The notes under the pieces: generated by a model
Seen by the model: only the letters and a program-made list of their open reading frames with translations
Told to the model about the DNA's origin: nothing
Databases searched by the model: none
Position numbers and translations under genes: made by a program
Source: Aromatoleum aromaticum EbN1
GTDB taxonomy: Bacteria > Pseudomonadota > Gammaproteobacteria > Burkholderiales > Rhodocyclaceae
Direction: 5' to 3'
DNA: 64,000 nucleotides
NCBI RefSeq assembly: GCF_000025965.1
Contig: NC_006513.1
Coordinates: 3,162,001 to 3,226,000, forward strand
In this document: one piece after another, positions 1 through 9,325 of the stretch
Layout: each line of letters starts with the position of its first letter
How positions within the stretch are numbered: the stretch's first letter is position 1

Positions 1-1
1 C

Positions 2-877
2 GCCGTCGGCACTGAATCGATGTCGCGCAACCCGATCGCCGCCTACACGCACCGCGCCGGTTTCCGCATGGGCCAGCTCGATTTCCGCGACTTCCTGTGG
101 GAAGCGACGAAGGACACCGCGCCCGGAGCGAGCATGGGCGACACCGCGGAAAACCTCGCGAAGCGCTACGGCATTTCGCGCGGCGAGGTCGACCGCTTCG
201 CCGAGCAGAGCTTTGCACATGCTTGTGCGGCCTGGGAGTCGGGCTGGTTCGCCGGCGAAGTTGCCCCCGTCGTCAATGCGAAATGGGAGTTGGACGGCTA
301 CAACGCCCGGTCGCTGAAGCTCGCCGACCGTGCCGAGGTGTGCGATCGCGACGGCCATGTGCGCCCGACGTCGTTCGACGCGCTGCAGAAGCTGAAACCG
401 GCGTTCGGCGGCGTGCAGACCGGCGGCAACAGCTCGGCGATCGTCGATGGCGCCGCTGCGGTGATCGTCGCCCACGGCGACTGGGTGCGCGCGCACGGCG
501 TCAAGCCGCTGGCGCGCATCGTCGCCGGCGCGTCGGTGGCAGTGCCGCCGGAGATCATGGGCATCGGTCCGGCGCCGGCGATTCGTGCCGCAGCAGCGAA
601 GGCCGGACTCACCGTCGGCGACCTGGGGCGCGTCGAGATCAACGAAGCGTTCGGCGCGCAATACCTCGCGTGCGAACGCGAACTGGGGCTCGACCGCGAG
701 CGTGCCAACGTGCATGGCGGCGCGATCGCGATCGGTCATCCGCTCGGCGCATCCGGTGTGCGGCTGACGACGACGGTGGCGCGCGAGCTGCAGGAGGCGC
801 GGCTGCAGTTCGGCGTGTCGTCCGCGTGCTGTGGTGGCGGCCAGGGCGTTGCGATCGTCGTCGAGAACGTCGGCTGA
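2..877 (+). CDS. Thiolase (acetyl-CoA acyltransferase), C-terminal part
   Basis: This is the 3' part of a thiolase that catalyses CoA-dependent cleavage of a 3-oxoacyl-CoA. The reading frame is already open at the window edge: residues before the first Met read AVGTES, the usual GTESMS stretch of thiolases. The nucleophilic-Cys region therefore lies outside the window. Visible hallmarks are NEAFGAQ, the GHPLGASG loop carrying the catalytic His, and the C-terminal CCGGGQG loop carrying the acid/base Cys. The SDR gene follows 29 bases later on the same strand, and an acyl-CoA dehydrogenase comes next, so it looks like the last step of a beta-oxidation operon. The substrate cannot be told from sequence. 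Confidence 0.93.
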   Translation, partial: AVGTESMSRNPIAAYTHRAGFRMGQLDFRDFLWEATKDTAPGASMGDTAENLAKRYGISRGEVDRFAEQSFAHACAAWESGWFAGEVAPVVNAKWELDGYNARSLKLADRAEVCDRDGHVRPTSFDALQKLKPAFGGVQTGGNSSAIVDGAAAVIVAHGDWVRAHGVKPLARIVAGASVAVPPEIMGIGPAPAIRAAAAKAGLTVGDLGRVEINEAFGAQYLACERELGLDRERANVHGGAIAIGHPLGASGVRLTTTVARELQEARLQFGVSSACCGGGQGVAIVVENVG

Positions 878-906
878 GCCATCAGCCAGCGAAAAGGGGA
901 AAAACG

Positions 907-1674
907 ATGAAACTCGAAAGCAGCACTTTTATCGTCACCGGCGGGGCGTCGGGGCTCGGCGAAGCGACTGTGCGCGCGTTCCACGCTGCCGGCGCGAACG
1001 TCGTTATCGCGGACCTGAATAGCGTCGGCGGGGAAAAGCTCGCCGATGAGTTCGGCGCCCGCGCAGCGTTCCACCGCACCGACGTCGCATCCGAAGCCGA
1101 TGCGCGCGGCTGCGTCGAGCTCGCGCTCGCACGCTTCGGCGCGCTCAACGGGCTCGTCAACTGCGCCGGCATCGGCACCGCCGCGAAAGTGCTCGGCCGC
1201 GACGGCCCGCATCCGCTCGACACGTTCGCGCGCATCGTGAACATCAACCTGGTCGGCACTTTCAACATGATCCGGCTCGCGTCCGAAGCGATGTCGAAAG
1301 GCGAACCGAACGCCGGCGGCGAGCGTGGCGTGATCATCAACACCGCGTCGATCGCCGCGTACGACGGCCAGATCGGCCAGGCCGGCTATGCCGCGTCGAA
1401 AGGCGGCATCGTGTCGATGACGCTGCCGGTCGCACGCGAACTCGCCCGCTTCGGCATCCGCGTCGTGACGATCGCGCCGGGCCTGTTCCTGACGCCGATG
1501 ATGCAGGGCCTGCCCGAAGACGTGCAGCGCTCGCTCGGCGAAGCAGTGCCGTTCCCGTCGCGCCTCGGCGAACCGGCCGAATACGCCCAGCTCGCACGCC
1601 AGGTCGTCGAGAACGCGATGCTCAACGGCGAGACGATCCGCCTCGACGGCGCGATCCGCCTCGCGCCCCGCTAA
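907..1674 (+). CDS. Short-chain dehydrogenase, 3-hydroxyacyl-CoA dehydrogenase type
   Basis: A 255-residue NAD(P)-dependent SDR, probably a 3-hydroxyacyl-CoA dehydrogenase of the HSD17B10 (type II) kind. The N-terminal TGGASGLG is the dinucleotide-binding glycine motif, NCAGIG matches the NAG motif, and the active site is Ser ([10 protein letters not shown]) followed by YAASK. The start at 907 follows the purine-rich stretch aaaagggg; a longer upstream frame is a shadow of the thiolase gene. The position between thiolase and acyl-CoA dehydrogenase supports a beta-oxidation role. The exact substrate, for example a branched or aromatic acyl-CoA, is unknown. Confidence 0.93.
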   Translation: MKLESSTFIVTGGASGLGEATVRAFHAAGANVVIADLNSVGGEKLADEFGARAAFHRTDVASEADARGCVELALARFGALNGLVNCAGIGTAAKVLGRDGPHPLDTFARIVNINLVGTFNMIRLASEAMSKGEPNAGGERGVIINTASIAAYDGQIGQAGYAASKGGIVSMTLPVARELARFGIRVVTIAPGLFLTPMMQGLPEDVQRSLGEAVPFPSRLGEPAEYAQLARQVVENAMLNGETIRLDGAIRLAPR

Positions 1675-1713
1675 GCCCGTTTGGCCGGACCTGTGCCGGC
1701 CGGAGCCAGTCCC

Positions 1714-3513
1714 ATGCACGACTACGCCGCGCCGCTGCGCGACATGCACTTCATCCTCCGCGAGCTCGCCGGTCAGGACGCGGTTTCTGCACTGCAGGGA
1801 TTCGAGGACGCGACGCCGGACGTCGTCGAAGCGATCCTGGACGAGGCGGGCAAGTTCGCCGCCGGCGTGCTCGGCCCGATCAACGCCCGGGGCGACGTGC
1901 AGGGTTGCCGTCTCGACGCCGACGGGCGTGTCGTGACCCCCGATGGTTGGAAGGAGGCGTGGGACCGCTTCGTCGAAGCCGGCTGGACCGGTCTGTCGCT
2001 GCCGCTGGAATTCGGCGGCCAGGGCCTGCCGAAGCTCGTGTCGACGCCAGTATGGGAGATGTGGTTCGCGACGAACATGGCGTTCGCGATGCTGCCGCAA
2101 CTGAACGTCGGCCAGGCCGAAGCCCTGCTGATCGCCGCCAGCGACGAGCTCAAGCAGACGTGGCTGCCCAAAGTCGTCAGTGGCGAGTGGGGCAGCACGA
2201 TGAACCTCACCGAGCCGCAGGCGGGCTCCGACCTCGCGGCGACGCGTACTCGCGCCGAGCCTGCCCCGGACGGAAGTTTTCGCCTCTTCGGCCAGAAGAT
2301 CTTCATCTCGTACGGCGAGCACGAACTGACGAGCAACATCGTCCATCTCGTGCTCGCGCGGCTGCCCGACGCGCCGGCCGGCGTCAAAGGGCTGTCGCTG
2401 TTCCTCGTGCCGAAGTTCCTGCTTGACGCCGACGGCAATCCGGGCGCGAAGAACGACGTGCGCTGCATCGCGATCGAGCACAAGCTCGGCATCCACGGCA
2501 GCCCGACCTGCACGATGAGCTACGGCGACGCCGGCGACGCCGGCGGCGCGGTCGGCTGGCTCGTCGGGGGGCCGAACCGCGGCCTCGAGACGATGTTCAT
2601 CATGATGAACGAAGCGCGCTTCGGCGTCGGCGTGCAGGGCGCCGGGCTCGGCGAGCGTGCCTACCAGCTCGCCCTCGGCTATGCGCGCGAACGCGTGCAG
2701 GGCCGCGACGCGATCACCGGCGAAGCGGGTCAGCCGATCCTCCATCACCCCGATGTCAAGCGCATGCTGCTGTCTATGCGCGCGAGGGTGATGGCAATGC
2801 GCGCGCTGCTGTATACGGCGGCCGGCTGGTTCGACTTCGCCGAGCATCATCCGGACGCCGCGCTCGCGGCGAAATGCCGGCGTTACGTCGACCTGTTGAT
2901 GCCGGTCGCGAAAGGCTGGTGCACCGAAGTCGGCCAGCAGGTCTGCAGCGACGCGATCCAGGTGTTCGGCGGCATGGGCTTCGTCGAGGAGACGGGCATT
3001 GCGCAGTTCGCCCGCGACGCGCGCATCATCACGATCTATGAAGGCACGACGGGCATTCAGGCCAACGACCTGATCGGCCGCAAGATCCTGCGCGAAAGCG
3101 GGGAGACGCTGCGCGAACTGATCGCGGACCTGCATGCGACCGCCGCGACGTTGCGCGAAGAGGCCGAACTCGGGTCGCTTGCCGACGGATTCGCCGACAG
3201 CATCATCGCCGTCGAACGGGCGGCCGAGTGGGTGCTCGCGAACGGGAAGGAACGCTTTGCCGAGGTGCTCGCCGGCGCAGTGCCGTTCCTGCATCTGCTC
3301 GGGATCACATGCGGCGCGTGGCAGATGGCCCGCGTCGCGCTCGCCGCACGGCGACGGCTCGCCGCCGGCCAGGGCGACCCGGTGTACCTCGCGAGCCTCG
3401 TCGAGCTCGCCCGTTTCTACATCGCGAGCTTCGGCCCGCAGGCGGCGGCCTGCTCGCAGGCGGTGCGGGAAGCCGGCGGGCCCTTGATCCGCTTCGACGC
3501 TGCGGCCTTCTGA
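1714..3513 (+). CDS. Acyl-CoA dehydrogenase, long (about 600-residue) type
   Basis: A 599-residue FAD acyl-CoA dehydrogenase. It starts with HDYAAPLRDMHFILREL, typical of the long subgroup that includes 3-(methylthio)propanoyl-CoA dehydrogenase-like proteins. It carries LTEPQAGSD in the middle domain and a C-terminal YEGTTGIQANDL segment that supplies the catalytic Glu and FAD contacts. About 150 C-terminal residues extend beyond the classic 380-residue fold, as in this subgroup. ATG at 1714 is preferred over an upstream TTG at 1681, because cggag lies 8 bases before it. It would introduce the double bond for the SDR and thiolase upstream. Substrate not determinable. Confidence 0.92.
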   Translation: MHDYAAPLRDMHFILRELAGQDAVSALQGFEDATPDVVEAILDEAGKFAAGVLGPINARGDVQGCRLDADGRVVTPDGWKEAWDRFVEAGWTGLSLPLEFGGQGLPKLVSTPVWEMWFATNMAFAMLPQLNVGQAEALLIAASDELKQTWLPKVVSGEWGSTMNLTEPQAGSDLAATRTRAEPAPDGSFRLFGQKIFISYGEHELTSNIVHLVLARLPDAPAGVKGLSLFLVPKFLLDADGNPGAKNDVRCIAIEHKLGIHGSPTCTMSYGDAGDAGGAVGWLVGGPNRGLETMFIMMNEARFGVGVQGAGLGERAYQLALGYARERVQGRDAITGEAGQPILHHPDVKRMLLSMRARVMAMRALLYTAAGWFDFAEHHPDAALAAKCRRYVDLLMPVAKGWCTEVGQQVCSDAIQVFGGMGFVEETGIAQFARDARIITIYEGTTGIQANDLIGRKILRESGETLRELIADLHATAATLREEAELGSLADGFADSIIAVERAAEWVLANGKERFAEVLAGAVPFLHLLGITCGAWQMARVALAARRRLAAGQGDPVYLASLVELARFYIASFGPQAAACSQAVREAGGPLIRFDAAAF

Positions 3514-3845
3514 GCGAAGTAAGCCTCGCCGTGGCGAGGCAAAGCGAGACGGAGAAACAGCCGAGGCCGTTCGCCCTGAGTGGGATATTCGCCCGATGGT
3601 CGAAAGGCGTTGGCAAGAAACAGGGCGGTGGTAGTGTTCGGGGAGTTGCTTGTGGACAAAGACCGACTGAGCACTGGTGCCCTGGAGCCCGTCCTCTGAG
3701 TATGGTTGAGGCATCGTCGGCGAGTATGGTGAGTCCCCTGGCGCGTTGGTGCTGGCCACCGGCGGGTCTGTCCGACATCCCGATTGAGAGATTGAGCGTA
3801 TCGACATGCCCACGTCCGCGAGCGACCTTGACTCAAGGAGAGAAC
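3514..3845 (+). ncRNA. 5' noncoding region of IS110 element, candidate bridge RNA
   Basis: These 332 bases separate the acyl-CoA dehydrogenase stop from the IS110 transposase start and hold no convincing gene. IS110-group elements are known to encode a structured guide (bridge) RNA in the noncoding end upstream of the recombinase, and this is where it would be, most likely in about the last 250 bases. The first part (about 3565-3607) resembles an interrupted copy of a genomic repeat (gttcgccctgag ... ggtcgaaag), which may mark the insertion border. The RNA call rests on family knowledge and position; no fold was computed. Confidence 0.35.
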
Positions 3846-5224
3846 ATGGCGCAACGAGTTGGTCCGACCCGACGCGGAGTTGACGGCACACCGGTCGAGC
3901 CGTTGAGCATCAAGCATCCCAACGCTGCCGGCATCGACATCGGCGGGGCAAGCCACTATGTGGCGGTGCCGCCTGATCGGGTAGGCAAAGGCGAGCCCGC
4001 GGTGCGCGAATTCGGACCGCACACCGAAGACCTGGTCGCGGTTGCCAATTGGCTTTGCGCGTGCCGCATCGATACCGTCGCGCTCGAATCGACGGGGGTG
4101 TATTGGATAGCGCTGTACGAGCTTCTGCAAGCGCGTGGCTTTGAGGTGTGGCTGGTCGATGCCAAAAGCGTACGCCACGTCAAGGCGCGCAAATCCGACG
4201 TGCTTGATTGCCAGTGGTTGCAACAACTGCACAGCTTCGGACTGCTGAGTCAGGCGCATCGGCCGGATGAGCAGGTTTGCGCGCTGCGCGAGATGTCGCG
4301 GCTGCGCGACATCACCATCGATGAGCGCGCCCGGCATACCCAGCGCATGCAAAAGGCGCTCACCCAGATGAATGTGCAACTCACCAACGTGATTACCGAC
4401 ATCACCGGCGAGACGGGCATGAACATCATCCGCGCCATCGTTGCCGGCGGCGCGACCGCATGGCCCTCGCGCAGTTGAGGAACTACCGGGTACATGCCAG
4501 CACCGAGCAGATTGCCAAGGCGCTCGAAGGGCGTTGGAGCCGCGAGCATCTGTTCAGTCTTGCCCACGAGCTCAAGGCCTATGACTTTGCCAGCGAGCAG
4601 ATTGCGCGGCTGGACGCCGAGATCGAGGGGCGGCTTGAGGCGATGCGCGTCTTCGACAAGAGGCCGGAGGCGAACGCGAACAAGGGACGTCGCAAGAACA
4701 CGCTGGCCTTCGACGGACGGCGGGCACTGATGAACTGGTGCGGCGTGGATTTGACCGAAGTGCCCGGCATCGACGTGGGCACCGCCCTGAAGATCCTCTC
4801 GGAGTTGGGGAGCTCGCTCACCCGCTTCGCCACGGCAAAGCATTTCTGCTCGTGGCTGGGACTGTGCCCCGGCACGCGGATTTCTGGCAACAAGAAGCTC
4901 TCCGGCGCCAGCAAACGAATCCCCAACCGTGTCGCGCGGGCGTTGAAACTCGCCGCGCTGGGCTTGTCGCGCTCGCGCTGCGCCATGGGGGCCTATTACC
5001 GAAAGCTTGCCCTGCGCATGGGCTCGCCCAAGGCCATTACCGCCGTGGCGCATAAGCTCGCGCGTATTGTCCATGCGATGCTCAGCGGGCAGGCCAGCTA
5101 CGTCAAGGAGGATCAGGCCAGGCACGAAGCGCGCTACCGCGAACGCGCCATCAAAGCACTGCAGAAGCGCGCCCAGGAGCTCGGCCTGACCCTCTCGCCG
5201 CAGGCTGTTCCCGCTCAACCATAA
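3846..5224 (+). pseudogene. IS110-family transposase, frameshifted
   Basis: A DEDD-type IS110 recombinase in two frames. The first part (3846-4478) has GIDIGGASHYVAV, LESTGVYW and the conserved KARKSDVLDCQWLQ segment of the RuvC-like domain. It ends in the unrelated tail GGATAWPSRS. The second part, open from about 4460 in another frame, continues with MALAQLRNYR and includes the C-terminal transposase_20-type domain (PGIDVGTALKILSELG, then LGLCPGTRISG). A small deletion around 4448-4462 explains the switch. Joined, the protein would be about 455 residues. A programmed frameshift is possible but no slippery site is visible, so the copy is probably inactive. Confidence 0.85.
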
Positions 5225-5298
5225 TGCCGATCGTTCCTCGCTGCACATTTTTAACCCATTGAATCAAGATGCGAAAATTACTGTTTCTTGAGAGCCTG

Positions 5299-5341
5299 TC
5301 GAAGGGCGCTGCCAGGGCTTCGACAACCTCAGCCCGAACGG
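5299..5341. repeat. REP-like interspersed hairpin repeat
   Basis: GTCGAAG (5299-5305) and CTTCGAC (5318-5324) form inverted arms, followed by ctcagcccgaacggt. The pattern resembles the short 'cttcgaca-g-ctcagcccgaacgg' dispersed repeats common in betaproteobacterial genomes. It sits in the 181-base gap between the IS110 transposase stop and the polysaccharide pyruvyl transferase-like gene. A similar broken motif lies on the other side of the IS (about 3565-3607), so the IS may have gone into or next to such a repeat. Confidence 0.45.
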
Positions 5342-5405
5342 TAATTAGCTGACGAGCCAATAATGGCGAATGGAAGCTGTTTCTCAAGAGCCCGCACCGC
5401 CCGCT

Positions 5406-6632
5406 TCATACGAGCCGCTGCCGGGTCGCGTCGAATTCCTTGCGATAGCGTTCGACCAGTTCGCGCGCGGTTTGCCGCAGTTGCTCCGGGTCGGCGTTCA
5501 AGGCTTCGCCGATGCCGTCGGCGATCTCGTCCACCTCGACCGTCGCACGCACTTGCGGCGGCTCCCACGTCGCGGCGAACGCCGCCTGCTTGCCGGGATG
5601 CCCTGCGCGCCGATGGAGCAGGTTGACGCGCGGCAGCGCGAAGGCCATCGCGACGATCCGGCCGTGCAGGCTGCTGCCGCAGTACCCGCGACTCGCCGCG
5701 ATCAGCGCGCAGATGTCCCAGATGTCGAGCGATTCGACGATCCTCACCAGTGTTGTCGGCAGGCGTGCCGCGAGCCGCGCGTAGCAGGCCGTGTCGTCGT
5801 GCCAAGGTGCCGCGCCGGCGCGAAACAGGGCGACGCCGTGGCCGCTCGAGCGCGCACTGCGTTCGAGCCCGGCAGCGATCGCGTCGAGCGTTGCATCGTC
5901 GCCGAAGTCGGCGCTGAACTGCACCGCGAGATAGCCTTGCGGGAACGCGGCGCGGATCTGCGCGACTTCGCCCACACGGGCGTGCCGGGCGATGCGCTCG
6001 CCGAACAGTACCGCGACCATCACCGCGGGGTCGGGCACGAGCCGGGCCGGGACACTCGCCGCGGCGAGCTGCGCGCGCGTCTCACGGTCCCGCACGCCGA
6101 TTGTGTCGGCGGCGCGGAGATTCGCGAGGACTTCGGCGCGCAAGGCCTCGTCGCACTCGCCGAACCCGGCACCGCCGACGGCGTTGTAAATCACGCGTGC
6201 ACCGGGGAAAAAATCGCGGGGCACGCAATAGGGTGCGAGCGCCCGCGTGCCCAGCCGGCGCTGCGCCCATTCCAGCGCCTCTTCCGGGCGCGGGTCGAAG
6301 CGGGCGACGACTGCGCGCGCTTCCGGCAGCGGGAGCAGCATCACCGCGGCATGCCACGCGCCGCAGGTGAGAATCTCGCCGCCGACGTGGATGAGGTTGA
6401 CCGCGCGTTCGCCCCATGCCGCCGCGAGTGGCGCGATCGCGTGGACCGCATGTCCGCCGAAACGCCGCAAGTCGGCGTCGACGAGACCGGCGAATACCGG
6501 ATTCCGGTCGTCGAGCATTGCGGCGACGATGTGCGGAAACAGCAGGTCACCGAAGTTGTGGCGGTCGAACGCGCCGAACAGGATCGTCGGAATGTGTGCT
6601 GGCGGTTCGCGAACGAGCGGAATTCGTGCCAC
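5406..6632 (-). CDS. Polysaccharide pyruvyl transferase family protein
   Basis: A 408-residue protein with the fold signature of the polysaccharide pyruvyl transferase family. Near the N-terminus is LFGAFDRHNFGDLLFPHI and NLIHVGGEILTCG, then YNAVGGAG, RDRETRAQL and, near the C-terminus, GYCGSSLHGRIVAMAF, the conserved SxHg segment. Members move ketal pyruvate onto exopolysaccharides, but many are uncharacterised. The start is GTG at 6632, because aaaggagg lies directly upstream; an ATG 12 codons earlier has no such site. It is transcribed away from the radical SAM gene at 6809, so the two share a promoter region. Function in this strain unknown. Confidence 0.75.
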   Translation of the reverse strand: MARIPLVREPPAHIPTILFGAFDRHNFGDLLFPHIVAAMLDDRNPVFAGLVDADLRRFGGHAVHAIAPLAAAWGERAVNLIHVGGEILTCGAWHAAVMLLPLPEARAVVARFDPRPEEALEWAQRRLGTRALAPYCVPRDFFPGARVIYNAVGGAGFGECDEALRAEVLANLRAADTIGVRDRETRAQLAAASVPARLVPDPAVMVAVLFGERIARHARVGEVAQIRAAFPQGYLAVQFSADFGDDATLDAIAAGLERSARSSGHGVALFRAGAAPWHDDTACYARLAARLPTTLVRIVESLDIWDICALIAASRGYCGSSLHGRIVAMAFALPRVNLLHRRAGHPGKQAAFAATWEPPQVRATVEVDEIADGIGEALNADPEQLRQTARELVERYRKEFDATRQRLV

Positions 6633-6808
6633 CCGTGCCTCCTTTCGGTGCGCGCTGTCGGGGCGCAATGATTGCCTCTAGAATGTGCGGCCCGAGCCCA
6701 GCGCAAACCTTGCGGCGATTTCCGAAGGATCATGCCGGTCGCAGTCGTCGGCGCGCGTCTCTCGCGACACCGCTTCCCGATCCGGTTCTCCCGACAGGCT
6801 CTCCTGCC

Positions 6809-8713
6809 ATGATGTCAGACACCTCCTTGCGCGTTTTGTCGGTAATCCCGCCGATGACGCAACTCAACACGCCGTACCCGTCCACCGCGTACCTGACCGG
6901 CTTCCTGCGCTCGCGCGGCATCGATGCGGTGCAGGAGGATCTTGCGCTGGCGCTCGTGCTGCGGCTGTTTTCCGGTGACGGGCTGGCGGCGATCCGCGAC
7001 AACATCGAAGCGACGCCCGAATCCAGACGCCCGCCGCGCGTGCAGGCTTTCCTCGCGCAATTCGACCGCTACCGGACGACGATCGGACCGGCGATCGCGT
7101 TCCTGCAGGGGCGCGATCCGACCCTCGCGCATCGCATTGCCGGGCGCAGCTTCCTGCCCGAAGGCTCGCGCTTCGACTCGCTCGACGTCTACGTCGACCC
7201 GGACGGAGGCGATCCGCTCGCGTGGGCGTTCGGCGCGCTCGGGCTGCAGGACCGCGCGCGGCATCTGGCGACGCTGTATCTGAACGACGTCGCCGACGTG
7301 CTGCGCGAGGCCATCGATCCGCGCTTCGAGTTCGTGCGCTACGCCGAATCGCTGGCGCAGAGCCAGCCGACTTTCGATCCGCTCGCCGAAGCCCTCGCAG
7401 CGCCGCTCAATCTCGTCGGCCGCACGCTGCGCGCGCTGACGCTCGACGCGATCGCCCGCCATGCGCCGCAGCTCGTGCTGCTGTCGGTGCCGTTCCCGGG
7501 GGCCGTCTACGCGGCGTTTCGCATCGCGCAGGCGATCAAGGAACACGACCCGGCGATCGTCACCGCCCTCGGCGGCGGATTCGTGAACACCGAGTTGCGC
7601 GAGCTCTGCGAGCCGCGGGTGTTCGACTATTTCGACTACGTGACGCTGGACGACGGCGAGCGCCCGATCCTGGCGCTGCTCGACCACCTTGCCGGCGGGC
7701 GTTCGCAGGAGCGGCTGGTGCGTACTTTCGTGCGCGACGACGATGCGACGGTGCGTTACATCAACCTCGGGGAAGCCGACATCGCGTTCGCCGAAGTCGG
7801 CACGCCGACCTGGGACGGCCTGCCGCTGGATCGTTACCTTTCAGTCCTCGACATGCTCAACCCGATGCACCGGCTGTGGTCGGACGGGCGCTGGAACAAG
7901 CTCACCGTCGCGCACGGCTGTTACTGGAAAAAGTGCAGCTTCTGCGACGTCAGCCTCGATTACATCTCGCGCTACGACGGCGTTGCCGCGACGACGCTCG
8001 TCGATCGCATCGAGGCGATCATCGACGAGACCGGCCAGACGGGTTTCCATTTCGTCGACGAAGCCGCGCCGCCGAAAGCGCTGAAAGCTCTCGCGCAGGA
8101 GCTTCTCGACCGCCGCCGCGCGATCTCGTGGTGGGGCAATATCCGCTTCGAAAAATCGTTCACGCGTGAGCTGTGCCGGCTGCTTGCCGACAGCGGCTGC
8201 ATCGCGATTTCCGGCGGCCTCGAAGTCGCGTCGGACCGCCTGCTCAAACTGATGAACAAGGGCGTGTCGGTCGAGCAGGTCGCGCGCGTCACGCACGGCT
8301 TCAGCGAAGCGGGAATCCTTGTCCACGCCTACCTGATGTACGGCTTTCCGACCCAGACCGTGCAGGATACCGTGGATGCGCTCGAATACGTGCGGCAGCT
8401 CTTCGAAGCCGGCTGCATCCAGTCCGGGTTTTTCCATCGCTTCGCCTGCACCGTGCACTCGCCGGTCGGCCAGCAGCCCGAAATGTACGGCGTCACGCTG
8501 GCACCGCTGCCGCCGGCATCGTTCGCCCGCAACGACGTGCGTTTCCTCGATCCGACGGGCGTCGACCACGACATGCTGGGGGTTGCGCTGAACAAGGCGC
8601 TGTACAACTACATGCACGGCATCGGTCTCGATGAAGACGTGCGCAGCTGGTTTTCCGATCGCGTACCTCGCCCCCGCGTGCCTCGCCAGTTCATCGCGCG
8701 GGCGTTGCGGTGA
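6809..8713 (+). CDS. B12-binding-type radical SAM protein
   Basis: A 634-residue protein built like cobalamin-binding radical SAM enzymes. The N-terminal part (about 1-270, from LRVLSVIPPMTQLNTPYPS) includes a Rossmann-like region (LVLLSVPFPGAVYAAFRIA, ALGGGFVNTELRE). The radical SAM core begins with HGCYWKKCSFCD, followed by FVDEAAPP, WWGNIRFEKSF, ISGGLEVASDRLL and MYGFPTQT. The cluster motif reads C-x4-C-x2-C, one residue longer in the first gap than the canonical C-x3-C-x2-C. Substrate unknown. It is divergent from the pyruvyl transferase-like gene, suggesting a link in cell-surface or secondary metabolism, but this is only positional. Confidence 0.8.
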   Translation: MMSDTSLRVLSVIPPMTQLNTPYPSTAYLTGFLRSRGIDAVQEDLALALVLRLFSGDGLAAIRDNIEATPESRRPPRVQAFLAQFDRYRTTIGPAIAFLQGRDPTLAHRIAGRSFLPEGSRFDSLDVYVDPDGGDPLAWAFGALGLQDRARHLATLYLNDVADVLREAIDPRFEFVRYAESLAQSQPTFDPLAEALAAPLNLVGRTLRALTLDAIARHAPQLVLLSVPFPGAVYAAFRIAQAIKEHDPAIVTALGGGFVNTELRELCEPRVFDYFDYVTLDDGERPILALLDHLAGGRSQERLVRTFVRDDDATVRYINLGEADIAFAEVGTPTWDGLPLDRYLSVLDMLNPMHRLWSDGRWNKLTVAHGCYWKKCSFCDVSLDYISRYDGVAATTLVDRIEAIIDETGQTGFHFVDEAAPPKALKALAQELLDRRRAISWWGNIRFEKSFTRELCRLLADSGCIAISGGLEVASDRLLKLMNKGVSVEQVARVTHGFSEAGILVHAYLMYGFPTQTVQDTVDALEYVRQLFEAGCIQSGFFHRFACTVHSPVGQQPEMYGVTLAPLPPASFARNDVRFLDPTGVDHDMLGVALNKALYNYMHGIGLDEDVRSWFSDRVPRPRVPRQFIARALR

Positions 8714-8933
8714 GCGTTTCGAGTGGCCCATATCCGCGTTAGCGCGCGGTCGCCGGCGTTTTCTCCGCCGCGGTCCTTGAGGCGAAGCGCCCCTTGCGCT
8801 AGGCTGGTACCCCAGTGCGGGGGGCGGAGGTCGATGATGACGATGCCGGCATGACGGCCGCACGATTCGGCGAGCCGGACTGCGGCCCCCGAAAATGCAC
8901 TGTCCGCGACCATGGGTCGCGAGGTTCTTTGAT

Positions 8934-9167
8934 ATGGAAATGGAGTGTTCGAGCATGAGTGCGTGGAGCTGTCCTCACGATCTGGAAGGAATTTGTCAGC
9001 GGGTGCAGGGTGCGGTCTGTTCGCCCGGCATGCGTGGTTGCGAGCTGGAAGGCAAGGTCCGGTTCGCCCGCGACGAGATGAACCTGCCGCGCAAGCCGGT
9101 CAAGGCCACTCCCCCCGCGCGCAGCGAAAAGCCCGCGCAAGCTCCGAGGCGCCGACTGCCGTTCTGA
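8934..9167 (+). CDS. Small Cys-rich hypothetical protein
   Basis: A 77-residue protein (MEMECSSMSAWSCPHDLEG...) that I do not recognise. Its core holds five cysteines in about 45 residues (ECSS, SCPH, GICQ, VCSP, GCEL), followed by a basic, proline-rich tail ending RRRLPF. The spacing could suit metal or Fe-S binding, but nothing proves it. The start is uncertain: ATG at 8934, 8940, 8955 or an earlier one at 8895 are in frame. Genes of similar size ending in a basic tail are seen near such loci in related bacteria, but I cannot name a family. Confidence 0.5.
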   Translation: MEMECSSMSAWSCPHDLEGICQRVQGAVCSPGMRGCELEGKVRFARDEMNLPRKPVKATPPARSEKPAQAPRRRLPF

Positions 9168-9178
9168 GCGCCCGCAGA

Positions 9179-9210
9179 AAACGGCTTTGCCGTTTCCGCC
9201 CCCCGAGGGG
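9179..9210 (+). terminator. Hairpin cluster after the Cys-rich ORF
   Basis: AAACGGC (9179-9185) and GCCGTTT (9189-9195) form a 7-bp stem with a ttt loop. A second G/C-rich pair, ccccc-gag-ggggg, follows at once. There is no strong T-run, so it is either a weak terminator or a dispersed REP-like element of the kind common in this bacterial group. Confidence 0.35.
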
Positions 9211-9325
9211 GACAAGAAAACTTGAGGCGGCACGGCGTTTTCTCGAGAGCGGGCCGCACGCGACCATCGAGACAATCGGATTTCCCGGCCTCGGCGTCGC
9301 CGGAGCCTCTTCTCAAGGACAGCGA

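Noticed and set aside
736-3891. 1051-residue open frame on the minus strand
   Set aside because: It is the antisense shadow of the SDR and acyl-CoA dehydrogenase genes, caused by high GC at third codon positions; composition is Arg/Ala/His-rich with no family motif.
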